A stretch of 64,000 nucleotides of DNA from Centroberyx gerrardi (GCF_048128805.1 NC_136001.1:6082001-6146000); one strand, 5' to 3'; shown: positions 35,834 through 48,556, counted from the first letter of the stretch. The notes: generated by a model not told the origin, from the sequence alone. Translations and numbers: made by a program.

Positions 35834-38800
35834 TTATGTAATGTCCTTCTGTCTCGGCGGCCGGTGAATGTTCCTCACCACACACTTCACCATCCACTCG
35901 ATGCCTTCGTTGACCCCGTCCCTGCATCAGAACAGGTTTTTACTGCTCGCACACATTCTTGCATGTTAGTTATGACACAGCATTCAACATTATTGACAAT
36001 GTCGACAATAAAGACCGCTCCAAAACTATTTTCTGTGGTTGATTTGTCGTCTAAGGTACTCAAGCCCACGTCTTCGCTCCCTTTTCGTTTGCATTTTGAA
36101 AATGGCTGATGCTTGCAACAATTTTGAAGATGACAAGACCTCAAGCAGGCCTTCAAAACAAAAACTAAAGTACAACAAAAAAGTGCAAATGTAGTAGTAA
36201 TGTAGTAGCATTTTGACTTTCTGCTTACTATAGCAGCACAATGAGATTGTGAACATCCCAGAAAAGTGAACATCCCAGTGTTTAAGATGGCAGAGCATCT
36301 TCACAATTAGTGTAAATCTAGTATGCTAGCACAACATTAGAATTGGTGGCCATAGTGTGCTAATTTTTTAAACAATATTTTTATTATAACATATTAAGGT
36401 GCTACATTTTTAAGCATCAATATATCATTTGTCAAATAAATTGTGACACCTTGGTTTAATTACCGTAAACAAACATGGTGGAGACGATTGGTCGCCTGTA
36501 TCACACAGTAGTATTCTTAGTGCTAGACCACATTTCCCATAAACCTTGTTGCTTCCAGTCACACAATAGAAAATGCATGAGTAGAGGCTGTCAATCTTCT
36601 TAGTGATGGTCTCGTTTGTTTATAGTAATTACACTAATGTCTCAAAATTAATGTGGTAATCATTTATTGATGTTAAAATACTACACGTAGCACCTTTAAG
36701 AAAATCCTTAATATTTAAGCCAAGGACTACTGTTGGGCATTGCAGAGCTCTCAACAACTACCAGCACAGTGCCAACTGTAGCCAGTGTGGACTAAACAGC
36801 GGTAGCAGTAATGATAATGATAAGTTCAGTTTCTATCACCTGGCGTAGATGGCGACATGGCTGCACTGTTTAGATTTCTTCTGGAGCTGATTAATTGCTA
36901 AATCGCTATAATAATCATCAGATGTATCGATTATCAAAACAATTGTTTGTTGCAGCCCTACTTACCACCATACAGCTTTCATGACAAGAAGATAATTCAT
37001 ACAATTCACTATCTTTGTTTTAAAGGCAAAAGTGACAAGTCAGGCCAATTAATCTCAAATACTTTAACCTTTATTTTTTGGGGGCATGCTTTTATTCCCT
37101 CGTATGTGTGCTATGTTACTGGCAAGGAATAGGCTACCTCCAGTATTTATTTATTTTTTGGTACTTTAACCTTTATACCAGGAAATATTATTAAATAGTA
37201 TAAGAGTCTTACCCTGTCAGGGCAGTACAAGGCTGGACGAGACAATCTCGCTTGCCGATCTTTGGAGCACAGTCACTGAAGGCTGTTTTAATGTCCGGCA
37301 CTGACATACAGTTCTGAAAGGAACAGACACAAGACATGACTAAAGGCTGGAACAACAAACTCAAAACTACCAAGAGCACAAGGACATGCCAAAGAATTGA
37401 TTTACAATATATTTAGCTTACTAAGGGTGAGTTAGTGACCAAAAAAAAAAGTTCTATACTGTACCGCTACATCCTGCTTATTAGCCAGCACAAGGAGCGG
37501 GACGCCATCTAAAGCCTCGCTGCTGATCATTTTCTCTGGAAGGGACGATAACAAGAGCTGACGAAGGCTTTTTGCAGTTTCATCAACAAAGACTGTGACA
37601 AGTAAATATTCTGTCCCATGATATTTGAAATTCACTGCACAGAAACACAAAACAGCACAGCAGACGTTTTCCCAGGTTTTTGAAAGTTGTACTGCCCATT
37701 CTATCACATCATAGTGATCCATTAAACTCCATTTTTCTTTCAATGTTTGAAGGTTTATTGATACAGGTAAAGTTCTCTGCTATTAGATCTACAGTACAGC
37801 ACACTCACACTATGTTTTTATTACCTGGACTTGACTGATTATGTATAATGTGGTGTGGTACTATTTTTTTCTGTTCTAAGGTTGAAATGTTGAAGTGGCT
37901 GCATTTTCACTGACTATAATGTAATTATTTTAGTCAGTAAATAATTTACTAAATTGAAGCAACATGTCATGACTAAAATCTGACTAAATGTATACGCCAT
38001 TTTCATCAAATGCTGTCAAATGCTGTCAAATGCTGTGAAAATGAACATTGTGGCAAACACAGATACTCACACAGTATAGGGCCACTGCATAAGGTATTAC
38101 TGCATGATACTCACCAAAGGCCTCCTTTGATTCTGACAGACGCTCTTCATCAGTTGAATCGATCACATAGATCACTCCGTGGGACTCAGCGTAGTACTAA
38201 AGGATACGAACAGGATATCAGAGCAGGGTTCTGGGCTTAAAGACTCATCAACTTTACAGCTGACTGAGAACACAAATTACACTTTCAGCTCTGCACTGAT
38301 GTTAATATGAATACTGATTGCAATCCATAAAATTTCATAAAAGAAAAGTTCTATTTGAAAGGTGAACATGTTAAATTGGACAGGTAACATTACATTTAAA
38401 TTGGAAATGGCTTTTTTTCCTCCACTGTGCTGAAAACATACTGAACCATCACCCCAGAGCTGCAGTATAGAGAGCCTAAGTCCCTCCCCTTCCGCTGTCC
38501 CCCATGGGACCTTATTTCGGAAAAAATATGTACGGTAGTCAACGGCGAGAGACAAATAATTGTTTGATCCCGTTTGAATTGTGCCATGAATTCCACATAT
38601 GATGTTTTGTCAATTTAAAAGATAATTTTGCAAGTCAAGAAAGTCGCAGTTTGTCGTAAAACAGTAAAGTAACATTTAGTTTTGTGTGAAACCGCTCAGT
38701 GAACTACATCTCTCGTCTCGCACAATATACGTCACCAACACCAACATGGAACGAAACATAGGAAACACACAGGCATCGCGTTAACGTTAGCCCCCACTGT

Positions 38801-40938
38801 ACTAAAACTATCCTAAACCAGTTTAAATCCATTCTTACTGTCTACCTTCCAGGTTGTGTATAATACTCCTGCTATCTGAGAGGGACTTAGCTTCAGCGGC
38901 TCTGGGTAGCTTGTGGCGAGAGAAAGTTATGTCACTTACGCGACTTTTGGGTGTATAGTCTTTCTAATTACGTATTTTCACAGTCTTATACTTCAACAGT
39001 TTTACGACAAACTGCGACTTTCTTGACTTGCAAAATTATCTTTTAAATTGACAAAACATCATATGTGTAATTCATGGCACAATTCAAACGGGATCAAACA
39101 ATTATTTGTCTCTCACCGTTGACTACCGTACATATTTTTTCCGAAATAAGGTCCCATGGTGGTCCACCGGAAGGGGAGGGACTTAGGCTCTCTATATGTG
39201 AAGTTGGTAAATTGTTCCACCCTAATAAGGATATTACAGTGTTGTACTTTTACTTACTTTGTCCCACAGTGACTGGAGCTCGTCCTGACCTCCGAGATCC
39301 CAGAACATTAGGCGAGCCTTGCCCACATCGATTGTGCCAACTGTGAAGGAAGGTCAGACATCCACAACTTTGGCTGAGCATGAGAGCACTCGGAGGAAGC
39401 TAACCCACATACAATAAGACAACCTGCTTAAAGCGTTGAAATCTTTATGAGCAGTTTTGTATGGTAACGCATAACTCAGTAACATGTTACAGAAATATTA
39501 GGACTTTCCAGTAGCATGTAATGTAACAAATTACTATTTCAAATTCAGTGATAACAGTGCAGTTACCGATCAAAAAACAATCCCCTATAAATATCAGTTT
39601 AAAGATTTGTTTTGGTCACAATTAGTCATTGTTCTTTCAGTTGAAAACTAGCTCAATGACAAATGGTAGAAAAGTTGACTTTGACTATATTTATCCAGTA
39701 AAAGGACGACAAGAACACTGGACATCAACACTGTTTGGTTTCCTGATCATTCACAGGAGAGGAACTAACTGATCCTGATTTTAGATGGGAAGAGAGGATG
39801 AAATCGCCAATTTTGGAGGTGTAACGGTGAAGTAACAATTACAGCTCGCAGGGAGTTATATGTAAAGTAACAATATTACTTTTGAAATGAGTAATGGGTA
39901 ATGCATTACTTTTTATTTTTTGAGTAACAAGCCCAACACTGTTCATGAGAGGCATAGTTGAGAATGGACTGGAACAACCCCTTACTGTTCAGGCCAACGG
40001 TAGTGGTGATCTTTGACAGACTCATTCCCTTGTAGTTCTTACTGAACTTCGTTTTGGTCTGTTCCAGAAAGGTCTGCAGGAAAAGACAACAGTAGGCTTA
40101 GCAAAGCAATGATGTTATGAATCAAAAGTCCAACTATGCACATTTATTTTACAATGAATCACAAGTCATGACTTCTTGCCGGCCAGTGCCCTATGTGGAG
40201 AGAATGCCATACCAAATAAACAAAATCTGTCAGTTTAATGGGTTTGCTTATCGGCTAAGATAGATACCCGGTGGAACATAAATTAAGACCTTTTTGGAAT
40301 CGTTAGGTTCCACTGGTAAAATCGGCATACATCCAATACAACAAAAAAGAGCTCAATTTCAATAAATCTGCAACTTTTAAAACGAGTTCACACTGCTCGC
40401 TACCTCCCACCGCGGTGTATTCTGGTGGAAGGAGATTGTGGAAATAACAGGCGAACCAAATTGACATTTTACTGAAGTGCTGCTATGCTTGGTGCATCTG
40501 GAGGTAGGCCTATGTTGAATTGAACAGTGGCTTATAAAGATTCGTAAAAGGTTTAAAGTCATGTTATAGCAGGGAAGTACCTTTGTAAGAAAGAACGACA
40601 ACACTGAGTTGACGGACTTCTGAATGGTCTGATGTTCTCTCCATACAAAACAAGGGAACGTATCGTGATGAACTAATAGCTAGAGAGATACGGATGACAG
40701 CAGCACCACACAGACAATATAAGCCCAAACAACAGTCAGCATCAGTATGGTGGCGAACTAGCCCCAAAGGGACTCTAGATGGCTATGGGGCTAACGTTAG
40801 GTGGCGAACCAACTACTTAGTAACGCAGACGGTTACCTAACTTACCGTTTTTCCTGCATTATCCAGTCCAAGGATCAAAACGCAGTATTCGTCCTTTTGG
40901 AACATGTACTTGTATAATCCAGATAGCAAAGTATACAT
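35834..40938 (-). CDS. arfrp1: arfrp1: ADP-ribosylation factor related protein 1, complete, 201 aa
   Basis: Seven coding exons on the minus strand: 40938-40846, 40073-39986, 39340-39258, 38196-38115, 37535-37465, 37313-37213 and 35921-35834. They sum to 606 nt, giving 201 residues, exactly the human length, with all junctions GT-AG and in phase. The start [13 protein letters not shown] lacks the glycine-2 myristoylation site of ordinary ARFs, as in ARFRP1/Arl3p, which is N-acetylated instead. GTPase motifs: GLDNAGKT (P loop), ITTTVG (switch I), WDLGGQ (switch II), NKQD, and CTAL in place of SAL. ARFRP1 works at the trans-Golgi, where it recruits ARL1 and golgins. Introns carry a TTAA element (36398-36695) and a foldback element (38466-39196). 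Identity is very secure. Confidence 0.97.
36398..36695. mobile_element. TTAA-flanked MITE in the last arfrp1 intron
   Basis: TTAA at 36394-36397 and 36696-36699. Left end GGTGCTAC; right end GTAGCACCT. The arms stay similar for about 90 bp, including AATTACnGTAAACAAAC read from both ends. Non-coding. Confidence 0.7.
38466..39196. mobile_element. Foldback element with ~200-bp inverted arms in arfrp1 intron 3
   Basis: Left arm 38466-38665 and right arm 38997-39196 are near-identical reverse complements, from TATAGAGAGCC/GGCTCTCTATA inward to GTTTGTCGTAAAAC. The loop is about 330 bp. Small ORFs in both arms coding the same [20 protein letters not shown] peptide are only mirror images of the arms. 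The right end stops about 60 bp before arfrp1 exon 3, so a hairpin could form in the pre-mRNA. Confidence 0.85.
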
Positions 40939-41209
40939 CTTCAAAGAAATTGTAAACAACCCAAGTACTTGCTAACTCTGGCCAATGTTAGCTAGGTAGC
41001 TCAGCTGACATGCAAGGCCAAAAAGAGCGAAAGAGACCATTGAAGTCTCATGATTGACCAAGCCGGAGTGAGACGTTTTAAAAACACGAGGGACTATGAC
41101 AGCAGATACATAAAATGAGTCTAAACAACGCAGCTACTTTTTTTTTTTTAAACGTCGTTTCTCTCTTCCGTCTCGGCAGGGATGCTACGTGTAATCTAAC
41201 CAGGTAGGA

Positions 41210-41300
41210 AATGGGGAATTGGGAATTATGGGAAATGAAGTACGTCTAGTGTCTACCACGAACTCTACATTCGCTTAGAACGACATTTCCCAGAGAGGAT
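41210..41300. promoter_or_regulatory. Possible arfrp1 promoter with two ZNF143-like sites
   Basis: About 280-350 bp upstream of the arfrp1 ATG. The minus strand reads ACTTCATTTCCCATAATTC and, facing it, the plus strand reads ACATTTCCCAGAG. Both resemble the ACTACA-TTCCCA type of ZNF143/SBF site common in housekeeping promoters. Inferred from motif similarity. Confidence 0.3.
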
Positions 41301-43470
41301 TTCGGTGTTTCTGTGCGTTGAGCGTAAGCAGGTTGGTTATTTCCACTGGTTCTGTAGAACAAGTAAAGGCGATAAATAAATAAATGAATACAATTAATGA
41401 TTTGCAAAACAGATCATTTTGTGTGTGGGGAAAAATGGCCATGTAAATAATATATCAGAAAATTATATTATGTTTTATTTTGTACAGAGCAAGCCAAAGA
41501 AGGCCATGGTAAAAATCCAAATCTACAAGAAAAATAGATTGACTTAGAACCTAATTCTCCGCATATTAATGACATTTAACATCACCGCCCTAATAGGCAA
41601 GGCAAATAATAAAAAAAAGAGTATGAATAGGCCTATATATATATATATAAGGTTTTACCCTAGTTTAATACATCCATGCTTAAATAGGATTTTTACTTTC
41701 ACGTTATGTGGGAAGCCATCAAGATGCCATGATTGCAGTTTTCTGTAGACTTGTTTGCTCCTGATGATTATTGAGTAAGTTCTTGGCTCTTTGATATCCT
41801 TAGTCATGAGAATTAAAGATGATGTTGGCAGCTGCGCACTATGTCTCTTGGCTGCCCCCTGGTGGATTGTTCAAGAAAGTGCAATATCATCGGTGCAAGA
41901 ACGTTTTTGCCATTGCATGATGGTCAAGATATCGTTCTGACTGTCCCAGGTCTGATTTCATCCACATCTGCCACACTCAGGTCAAGGTTTTCATTATCAT
42001 GGGGTTGTATATTCTTTTACCTTTTCAATAAAATCACAGAACAGTGTCATTTTTGCTTGAAACCGTTTGAGTTTGCCTCACAACTTCATCTTGAGGCAAA
42101 GTTCAGTTATATTGTGGAACAATGTAGAGTTTGGGAGATAATGCATTTTATGTTAGAGGTTAGGGTTTGAGTTGAAAGTGATATTGGATTACTGTGGGAA
42201 TCTTTGATTGATTATAAGGCCACCTCTGTTGTTTTTATATGAATCAAATACTACTAGAACTTGTACAGTTATATGAGGATGAAAGGTCAGCTTAAGGCCC
42301 TTTGTGCCAGCAGCACACATACTTTATACTGCTTTTCCTCTCTCCTCTGGCCTTGTTGATAAAGGATTGCCCACAAGTAGAAAAATGCATGGGATGATGA
42401 CTATGCTCCATTATAACATTGCTGTAGTTAACCAGCTACATGTAGCTATGCAGTTCTATGCACCTACTTACTATTTTATATTTATTTGTCTCGAAATTCC
42501 CAGTTTACAGACTATGCCTATGTACTTTTATTTATCCTATTAAAGTTCTGAATATATTTGGGCTTTGCTGGTTCTAATTTATTGTACTGTCTGTAAATGT
42601 ATCTTTAGATGTCCAACTTGAGTTAACCTGCTTGAGTTACATACTGATAATGTGTATTATCTATGTAAATGGCATTGAGTCTACTTCCAACCAGGTGTGT
42701 TTCTGGGCACTGTGGGAGATCAAGCATATAGAAATTTTGCTATGACAAGAGTCTAGATATTAATAACTACTTGCAAACTCAAGTAAACCTTGGTGTTGCT
42801 GTGACACCAAACAAACCCAGAATATTATTTATGATAATAGATTAACTGATTTTTTTCACAAGCAAAACTTGTTTTGAGGAGACTCACCTTTGATCCAGTG
42901 TAGTTCGATCCCATGTCTTAAATCAGTACTGCAGCAGATTAATAATGGCTACAAGCAATACTATCTCTACACTGAGGCAACAGCATGTTGGTTAACTTGG
43001 ACTGTGTGGCTTTAGTCAATGTTGTCAGGAAGTACTCACAAGGAAGAGACATTCAAACATGTATCATGTATATTCTGTAAGACTGACTTGTAGAATTAAA
43101 AACACAATATTGATATTTGTGACTGGAAAAACATGTAATTAATGAAGGTAAAATGTAATAACCGAGGTAAGATGGAGAAAAGTAACTGAGGACAATGAAC
43201 TACAATATGATGACAGATAAGACTTATTTAAGAGATGATCCAAGACAAATTGTTATACTGTATGTAGGGTAAAGTAAACATTTCTTTCAAAATACGTTTC
43301 ATTCTACATGTTCCGTTTTCAATGGGTGAAACATTCTCAGGGGTATTAAGCATTACAAGACAGTCTCACATTTGAAGAAGACCAATCCAGTGATTAGAAA
43401 AGACCAATCATTGTGCTTTACCATGAGCTGAAAATGGATAAAAATGTGAGGCTCCACTGCTGTTGCAGAA
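41300..43470. other. Intergenic region between arfrp1 and the CatSper-like gene
   Basis: AT-rich unique sequence with a short (TA)n at about 41636-41648. No exon, RNA gene or bounded repeat recognised. Confidence 0.45.
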
Positions 43471-43475
43471 ATGAC

Positions 43476-43481
43476 TTTATT
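43476..43481 (-). terminator. Polyadenylation signal of the CatSper-like gene
   Basis: AATAAA on the minus strand about 113 bp past the stop codon at 43594. Confidence 0.5.
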
Positions 43482-43593
43482 GATTACTTGAAATAATGAA
43501 ATAATGAATTACTGATATAATGATTGATATGATAAGATTGATTAATATGATAATTGATATCATAAAATGGATATAATGAATTGAACTGATTGT

Positions 43594-46500
43594 TTAATTG
43601 TCTTCCTCTTCTGGTGCCTGAAAGAGAACAGCAGTGTTTCAGCATCTTGCAGCAGTCATGGTTCCAGCAGATGAATCAAGCAGCAGATGAATCAAACAGC
43701 AGATGAATCAAACAGCAGATGAATCAAACAGCTCAGTACCTCAACAAAGGAGTCTACGAGCAGATCCAGAAGAGCGGCCTGGGAGCGGTATTCTTCGGTG
43801 GTCTCCTCTATCTCTGCCAGTAATGTCAGGTACCTGCTGACTAGCTGCGTCTTCCTGCGAGTCACAAAGCAAACCCAAATACCCAATCGATCCATTTGGA
43901 TCTAATCATGAAGAATCAGTGTGTAATTTTCAGTGTGTCCAGGAGAACGCCTCACCTTTTCCCTTCTTCAGTGTCGCCATAGGTCTGTCTGAGTGTCTCC
44001 TCAAGCACCTGCTGCTCTGACTGTGGCTCCTTGTTCTGAGGCTCTGAAGATGTGATACATGACATGTGACAAACATTCTCCTCTCACTGATCCATCAGAT
44101 CAACAGCATTTCCCCTCTTGGAAGCTCATACTTGAAGCAGAATTCTGAACCAACCTGTTTCCTGCTCTTTGTTGTCGTCCTTCTGTGAATTCTGTAAGTG
44201 ACATTTTGACATTATTCATGTGATGAAATTTAAAGCATGTTTTATGTCTACTGTTAATAACTCCAAATTACAATCCCTTACATTTTATATTGTCATATTA
44301 TTTGTTGTAGAGCATATACCTTTTGTATTTGGGACGCAGTTATGTGCTGATATTCATCCACCACCAGAGCAATGGACAGACTGTCATGAGAAAATTGTAA
44401 AATACATTATTTACATTTATATTCAGGATATTAAATGTTCCATACACCATATCCTGTTTACAATAACCGGGATAAGCCCACATCCTGAATCAGAAAAGCC
44501 TGAATATGCTTGTTGTTGTTGTTTATTGTTGGGTTTAGTGTTTCCACAGAGTCACGAGCATCAAATGATGCACCACTATTTAACACAGTGACCTGTTTCC
44601 ATGTATACAGCTATATGAAAACAGTAGTTACTGATCATTCCAGGTAAACAGCAGATCCCTGGAATAAGCTCATATTCAGAATATTAATGTGCATGTAAAC
44701 CTGCCAACTTACTTGAGGAATACGAAGCACTGTATCATGATGTACAGGACCAGGAAGATGATAATGTGAGGTGCACCTGAAATGATTAAATAGATGACTG
44801 TAAGTCACAAGTCAGGACAAATACCATGACAAGAGTATTGTTAACTTATTACAACGCAAAGAGATTTGGTATCACAAGCCAAACACCAATTACTGCAGCC
44901 CAAAACTATGAATGTTGCAAAATGTGACGGACAACACACAGAGGGAACTGACTGGCAGAGATTGAGAAGCCTGTCACTCAATCTTTGATCTGACCAATAG
45001 CAGCAGACCCACCCCGATCCAAAGCCCCGCCCCTAATACTTCTGTTCAACAGATGCAAAGTCAAATCCCAGGAGTGCAATCACACTTCGTCGCCATCTGC
45101 TGTTCAAACAAATAATGATGCTGTGCATGGCATGAGGAATTCAGATGCAGTGGCTCAATTTAGTTTTCAAAGACGATCATTTGGATGTAAATGTGATTTC
45201 TTTGATTATTTTGCAATGTTCATAGCTTTGAGCTGCAATAATCCCTGTCACACATTAAAATTGGTTTTGTCATATTATGCCATCATGAATACCTAGGTTC
45301 CTTTTAATAATGAAGATGAAGGGAGAGGTCCTCTAACAAATACTCATTTGGACTATTTGCAATTAGTGCTGTAGTTTCTTGCTGCGCATTTTAAAAGCAT
45401 GTGCCATGTAACTGTTCAGTGTTTGTTGTTTGTACTGTATGATCCTGACTCTGACAGTTGCACACGTATTAAACATAAGGCAATTCTGAAAATGGGTTGA
45501 TTAAAATGAGTCATTGTTCATTATTTGTGATGATTGTACAGAATATGAAAATGATAAGAAATCATATCTAGACCTAACACTTGCCAAATGACTTCTTACA
45601 ACATGACTGCTGGAGGGAAAGCAAAGCACATCATGAGTTGCCATTACAGTAAGCCATGTTTAGACATGTTCCCACAAAATATTTACATGTTTGAGGGTAG
45701 CATCATCTGTGCTTCTCAAATCTTCTCTAAGGAATTTCAAAATGGATGTAAAGCATGTTGGAATGAAGCTGCTCAGTAATACATGAAGCTTCACTCACCA
45801 TTGTTCTTGCTGGTGTAATAGAGGCTGGTCCAGTCATCCAGAGTGAGCACCTGGAACAGAGTGAACATGCTCCTGAACAAGGAGCCAAAGTGCTGTGGAT
45901 CCGACTCCCTGAACAACCCGGTGAAAGTGACGGCAAGCATGTAGTGGACCACGATCATGTAGACGGCGACGCCCGACACGGCCCGGACAGACTGGACAGC
46001 GGCTCTCATCACAGCCTCGAGGCTGCTGACATGGCTGTTGGGAATTCAACAAACAGCAAAGATATTAGGACCAAAAAGACTCCATGGCATTTATCATGAT
46101 GGTCAAACGATTCATGAGAGAAGAAGTAAAGTGAAGACATTTAGGCGCCCGACCTACCGCACGAGGCGCAGACCCCGGCACACTCGCAGGGCCCGGAACA
46201 CTCTCACGTTCTTCAGGACTTGTGCGATTTCCGAGGGCGGGCCTTCATCGGATCCCCCAAGAGAGCCCATGCGTTTCAGGGACAAGTCCAGGAGAGCCAC
46301 GACCAGAAGGATGAAATCTGGGTGAGCCGGATAGTTACAGAGAGGGAAAGTGTCAGGAAGAAAACAGAGAAAGTACAGTTTGTTTTGGGACGGGTTGTCT
46401 TGCATTATGAAATACAAAACATGGGAATATTGCTAGATTTATATTGAAGTCTTACCAATATTGTTCCATGGATTTTTAAAATAGAGCCGCCCCCAGGCCA

Positions 46501-47314
46501 GGAGTTTCAGTCCACACTCATTGATGTAGATCGCCAGGAACAGACACTCCAGTACATCAAGGTGCCATCCTTGAATTTGAGAAAAGATGTTATTTGCACA
46601 TTTGATCTCACAAGGACTTTTACTTAATTAAGGCTTGAAGCTATATTCTTTTAAAGTAATAGTTCACACAAAAATAAAAAAAATTGGTCATTATCTGCCC
46701 AATAATGAGCTGGTGTACCATATTTTCCTACCTGCTCTGAGCTCAACAGCGTCAGCTGCCCGGGCCACTATAGAGATGGTGTTGATCACCAGCGTGAAGA
46801 CGACCAGCCGATTAAAGCATGTGTGTCCAACCAGCATGTCCAGGGCTGTGAAAAACCTCCACCGCCAGACCTGGAGTCTTTGTCCCAGACTCATCTCTTC
46901 TTCTTCAGCTGAGAGAAAGTGAAAGAGTGAGAGAGAGAGAGATGCCTACATTTCAAGCTCAGTCAGAGTGATTATTTTCTCTGTGACCTCACTGGATGTC
47001 AGTTGGTGGCAATGTCAACAAGGCTAATATTATATAGTATTATACAACAGTTAGTTCCGCTCGAGTAATTTGATTGGACAGGAGGCATTCCATGAGTACT
47101 GATATGCAGTATAACAGCAGTGGGACATTTTGCTGTATGTAACACTCCACTTTACAGCTGTTCTAATATAAATATAAAGACAAAAATCTAAATGCTCTAT
47201 TTTTAATGGCTAGTATTATATTTTGCTGATTTAATTTTCCTCACAAACACGAGTTACATAAACACAGAACCACTGATAGAGGACAGTGGAGCGTCTGAAT
47301 ACACAGCAAGTACA

Positions 47315-47360
<46 letters not shown>

Positions 47361-47747
47361 ATGATAAATGTGAGGGGATGGGATTTATTTTCTGAAATAT
47401 TGGTTGATTGATGATTAATTTCTTGTTACATGCTTTGGCAATATTTGCTTTATTATATGTTTTTTTTAAACTGTCATGCCAATAAAGCACATTGAATTGA
47501 ATTGACAAAAATCTGTTGTCTCAAATTACCATTGGCTACTTGATAAATAGTTTTGTTTATAGAACAGCCGTGCTGATATCCAGTGTAACACCTCTGGTGT
47601 GTTATTGCTTAAATAATATTACACTATACTATTAATACCACTGATAATGTAATGGTATATAAGCCGTTCAGCCCTTTCAATTAGCTTCCTTTGAATCTTA
47701 CCTTTCGTAGCAGCTGGCTGCCTGGTCTGAGAAGGTGTAGGCTGCAT
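43594..47747 (-). CDS. catsper1: CatSper1-like sperm cation channel subunit; one exon apparently missing
   Basis: Ten exons on the minus strand: 47747-47702, 46908-46732, 46569-46456, 46317-46158, 46034-45799, 44776-44713, 44191-44155, 44043-43956, 43854-43740 and 43617-43594. They code one six-segment voltage-gated domain: S1 (NRLVVFTLVINTISIVA), S2, S3 (FILLVVALLDLSL), S4 with six arginines every third residue (VRVFRALRVCRGLRLVR), S5, pore filter TLDDW after FTLFQVL, S6 (IIIFLVLYIMIQCFVFLN), then a C-terminal helix (EEYRSQAALLDLLVD). TLDDW and the YRSQAA tail match CatSper1, the alkaline-activated calcium channel of the sperm flagellum. Between FVFLN (exon ending in phase 2) and NSQKDD (starting in phase 0) the usual NLV-VLVD-F segment is absent. 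The exons total 1,061 nt, not a multiple of three. Either an exon is lost and the gene is damaged, or the exon is hidden. The N-terminus may also extend upstream. Confidence 0.75.
43667..43731. repeat. 15-bp minisatellite beside a CatSper-like exon
   Basis: Four copies of CAGCAGATGAATCAA with minor changes, ending about nine bases beyond the exon 9 donor, in the intron. Confidence 0.9.
44215..44712. other. Intron of the CatSper-like gene where the post-S6 exon is expected
   Basis: I read both strands for a segment like NLVI-VLVDNF and found none. The right part contains GTGCATGTAAACCTG, a word common at the ends of fish DNA transposons, next to the S6 exon donor; no paired end was found. Confidence 0.5.
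47318..47361. repeat. (CT)n-(CA)n microsatellite
   Basis: In intron 1 of the CatSper-like gene. The surrounding 46940-47700 shows a LINE-like tail near 47480-47505 (AATAAAGCACATTGAATTGA) and no exon. Confidence 0.95.
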
Positions 47748-48556
47748 CCTGTGAGACAGACAGACAGCAGAGACAAGACACATCTCACACATTCTCCATC
47801 TCATTTCTGATGGCCAATTATTGGCCAAATTTAAAACATGCATGGATGTTTTGAATGGCATATGGATCGTTGCTATGGTGATTAGTTTTACCTGGCTGGA
47901 TGCAAGTGCCTGTTGCTCTGCTCCGCCCCTGCGTCTCATGAACCAATGACAGCGCAGGACGGCGCTGTTGGAATTGTGGGAAGAGCGGACGATGACATGC
48001 GCCGTGAGCCGAGGCCGCGCACTGCTTTAGTTTCAGCAGGGGTTGTAGCCAATTCAGTGGTCTGTCCACGGACCTGGTCGCTACTGGACCACTGGTTACT
48101 ACCACTAGGGGAGTGCTGATCGGTTGTGGTCCAGTGGTCCGTGGAGTGGTCCTAATGCAGTCCTAATCCACCTTCTCCCTTCTCTCTCCTTCTTTGGCTG
48201 TGTTGGCAACACTTTTGTTAGCCAAATAAATGTCAGAAATCATAATCCTTTGTCTATTAAATATACTCTATTATCGATTATGCCTATATTCTTATTGTTG
48301 CACTGTATTTTGCAGTTTGTGTGATTATACCTAGATAATAATAATAATAATAATAGATTTTATCTGTATAGCACCTTTCAAAACATAATTACAAAGTGCT
48401 TCACAACAGCAAAAATAAAAACAGAATCCAACAAAATGACAATAAAATAAAAGCATTATAAAAAGAACATAAAAGTAAGAATAAACTAAAATAAAGTATA
48501 CGATAAGATATTAAAATAATAAAACAATAGAATTGATTATTAGACATACACAGCAA

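Noticed and set aside
38396-39346. Two ORFs coding the same [14 protein letters not shown] peptide on opposite strands
   Set aside because: They are mirror images within the arms of the foldback element, not genes.
44220-44591. 123-aa plus-strand ORF in the CatSper-like intron
   Set aside because: No recognisable motif, on the other strand, and in low-complexity intron sequence.
47619-47939. Upstream start MRRRGGAEQQ for the CatSper-like gene
   Set aside because: Its donor leaves phase 0, which would put the following exon out of frame; it may be a 5' UTR exon.
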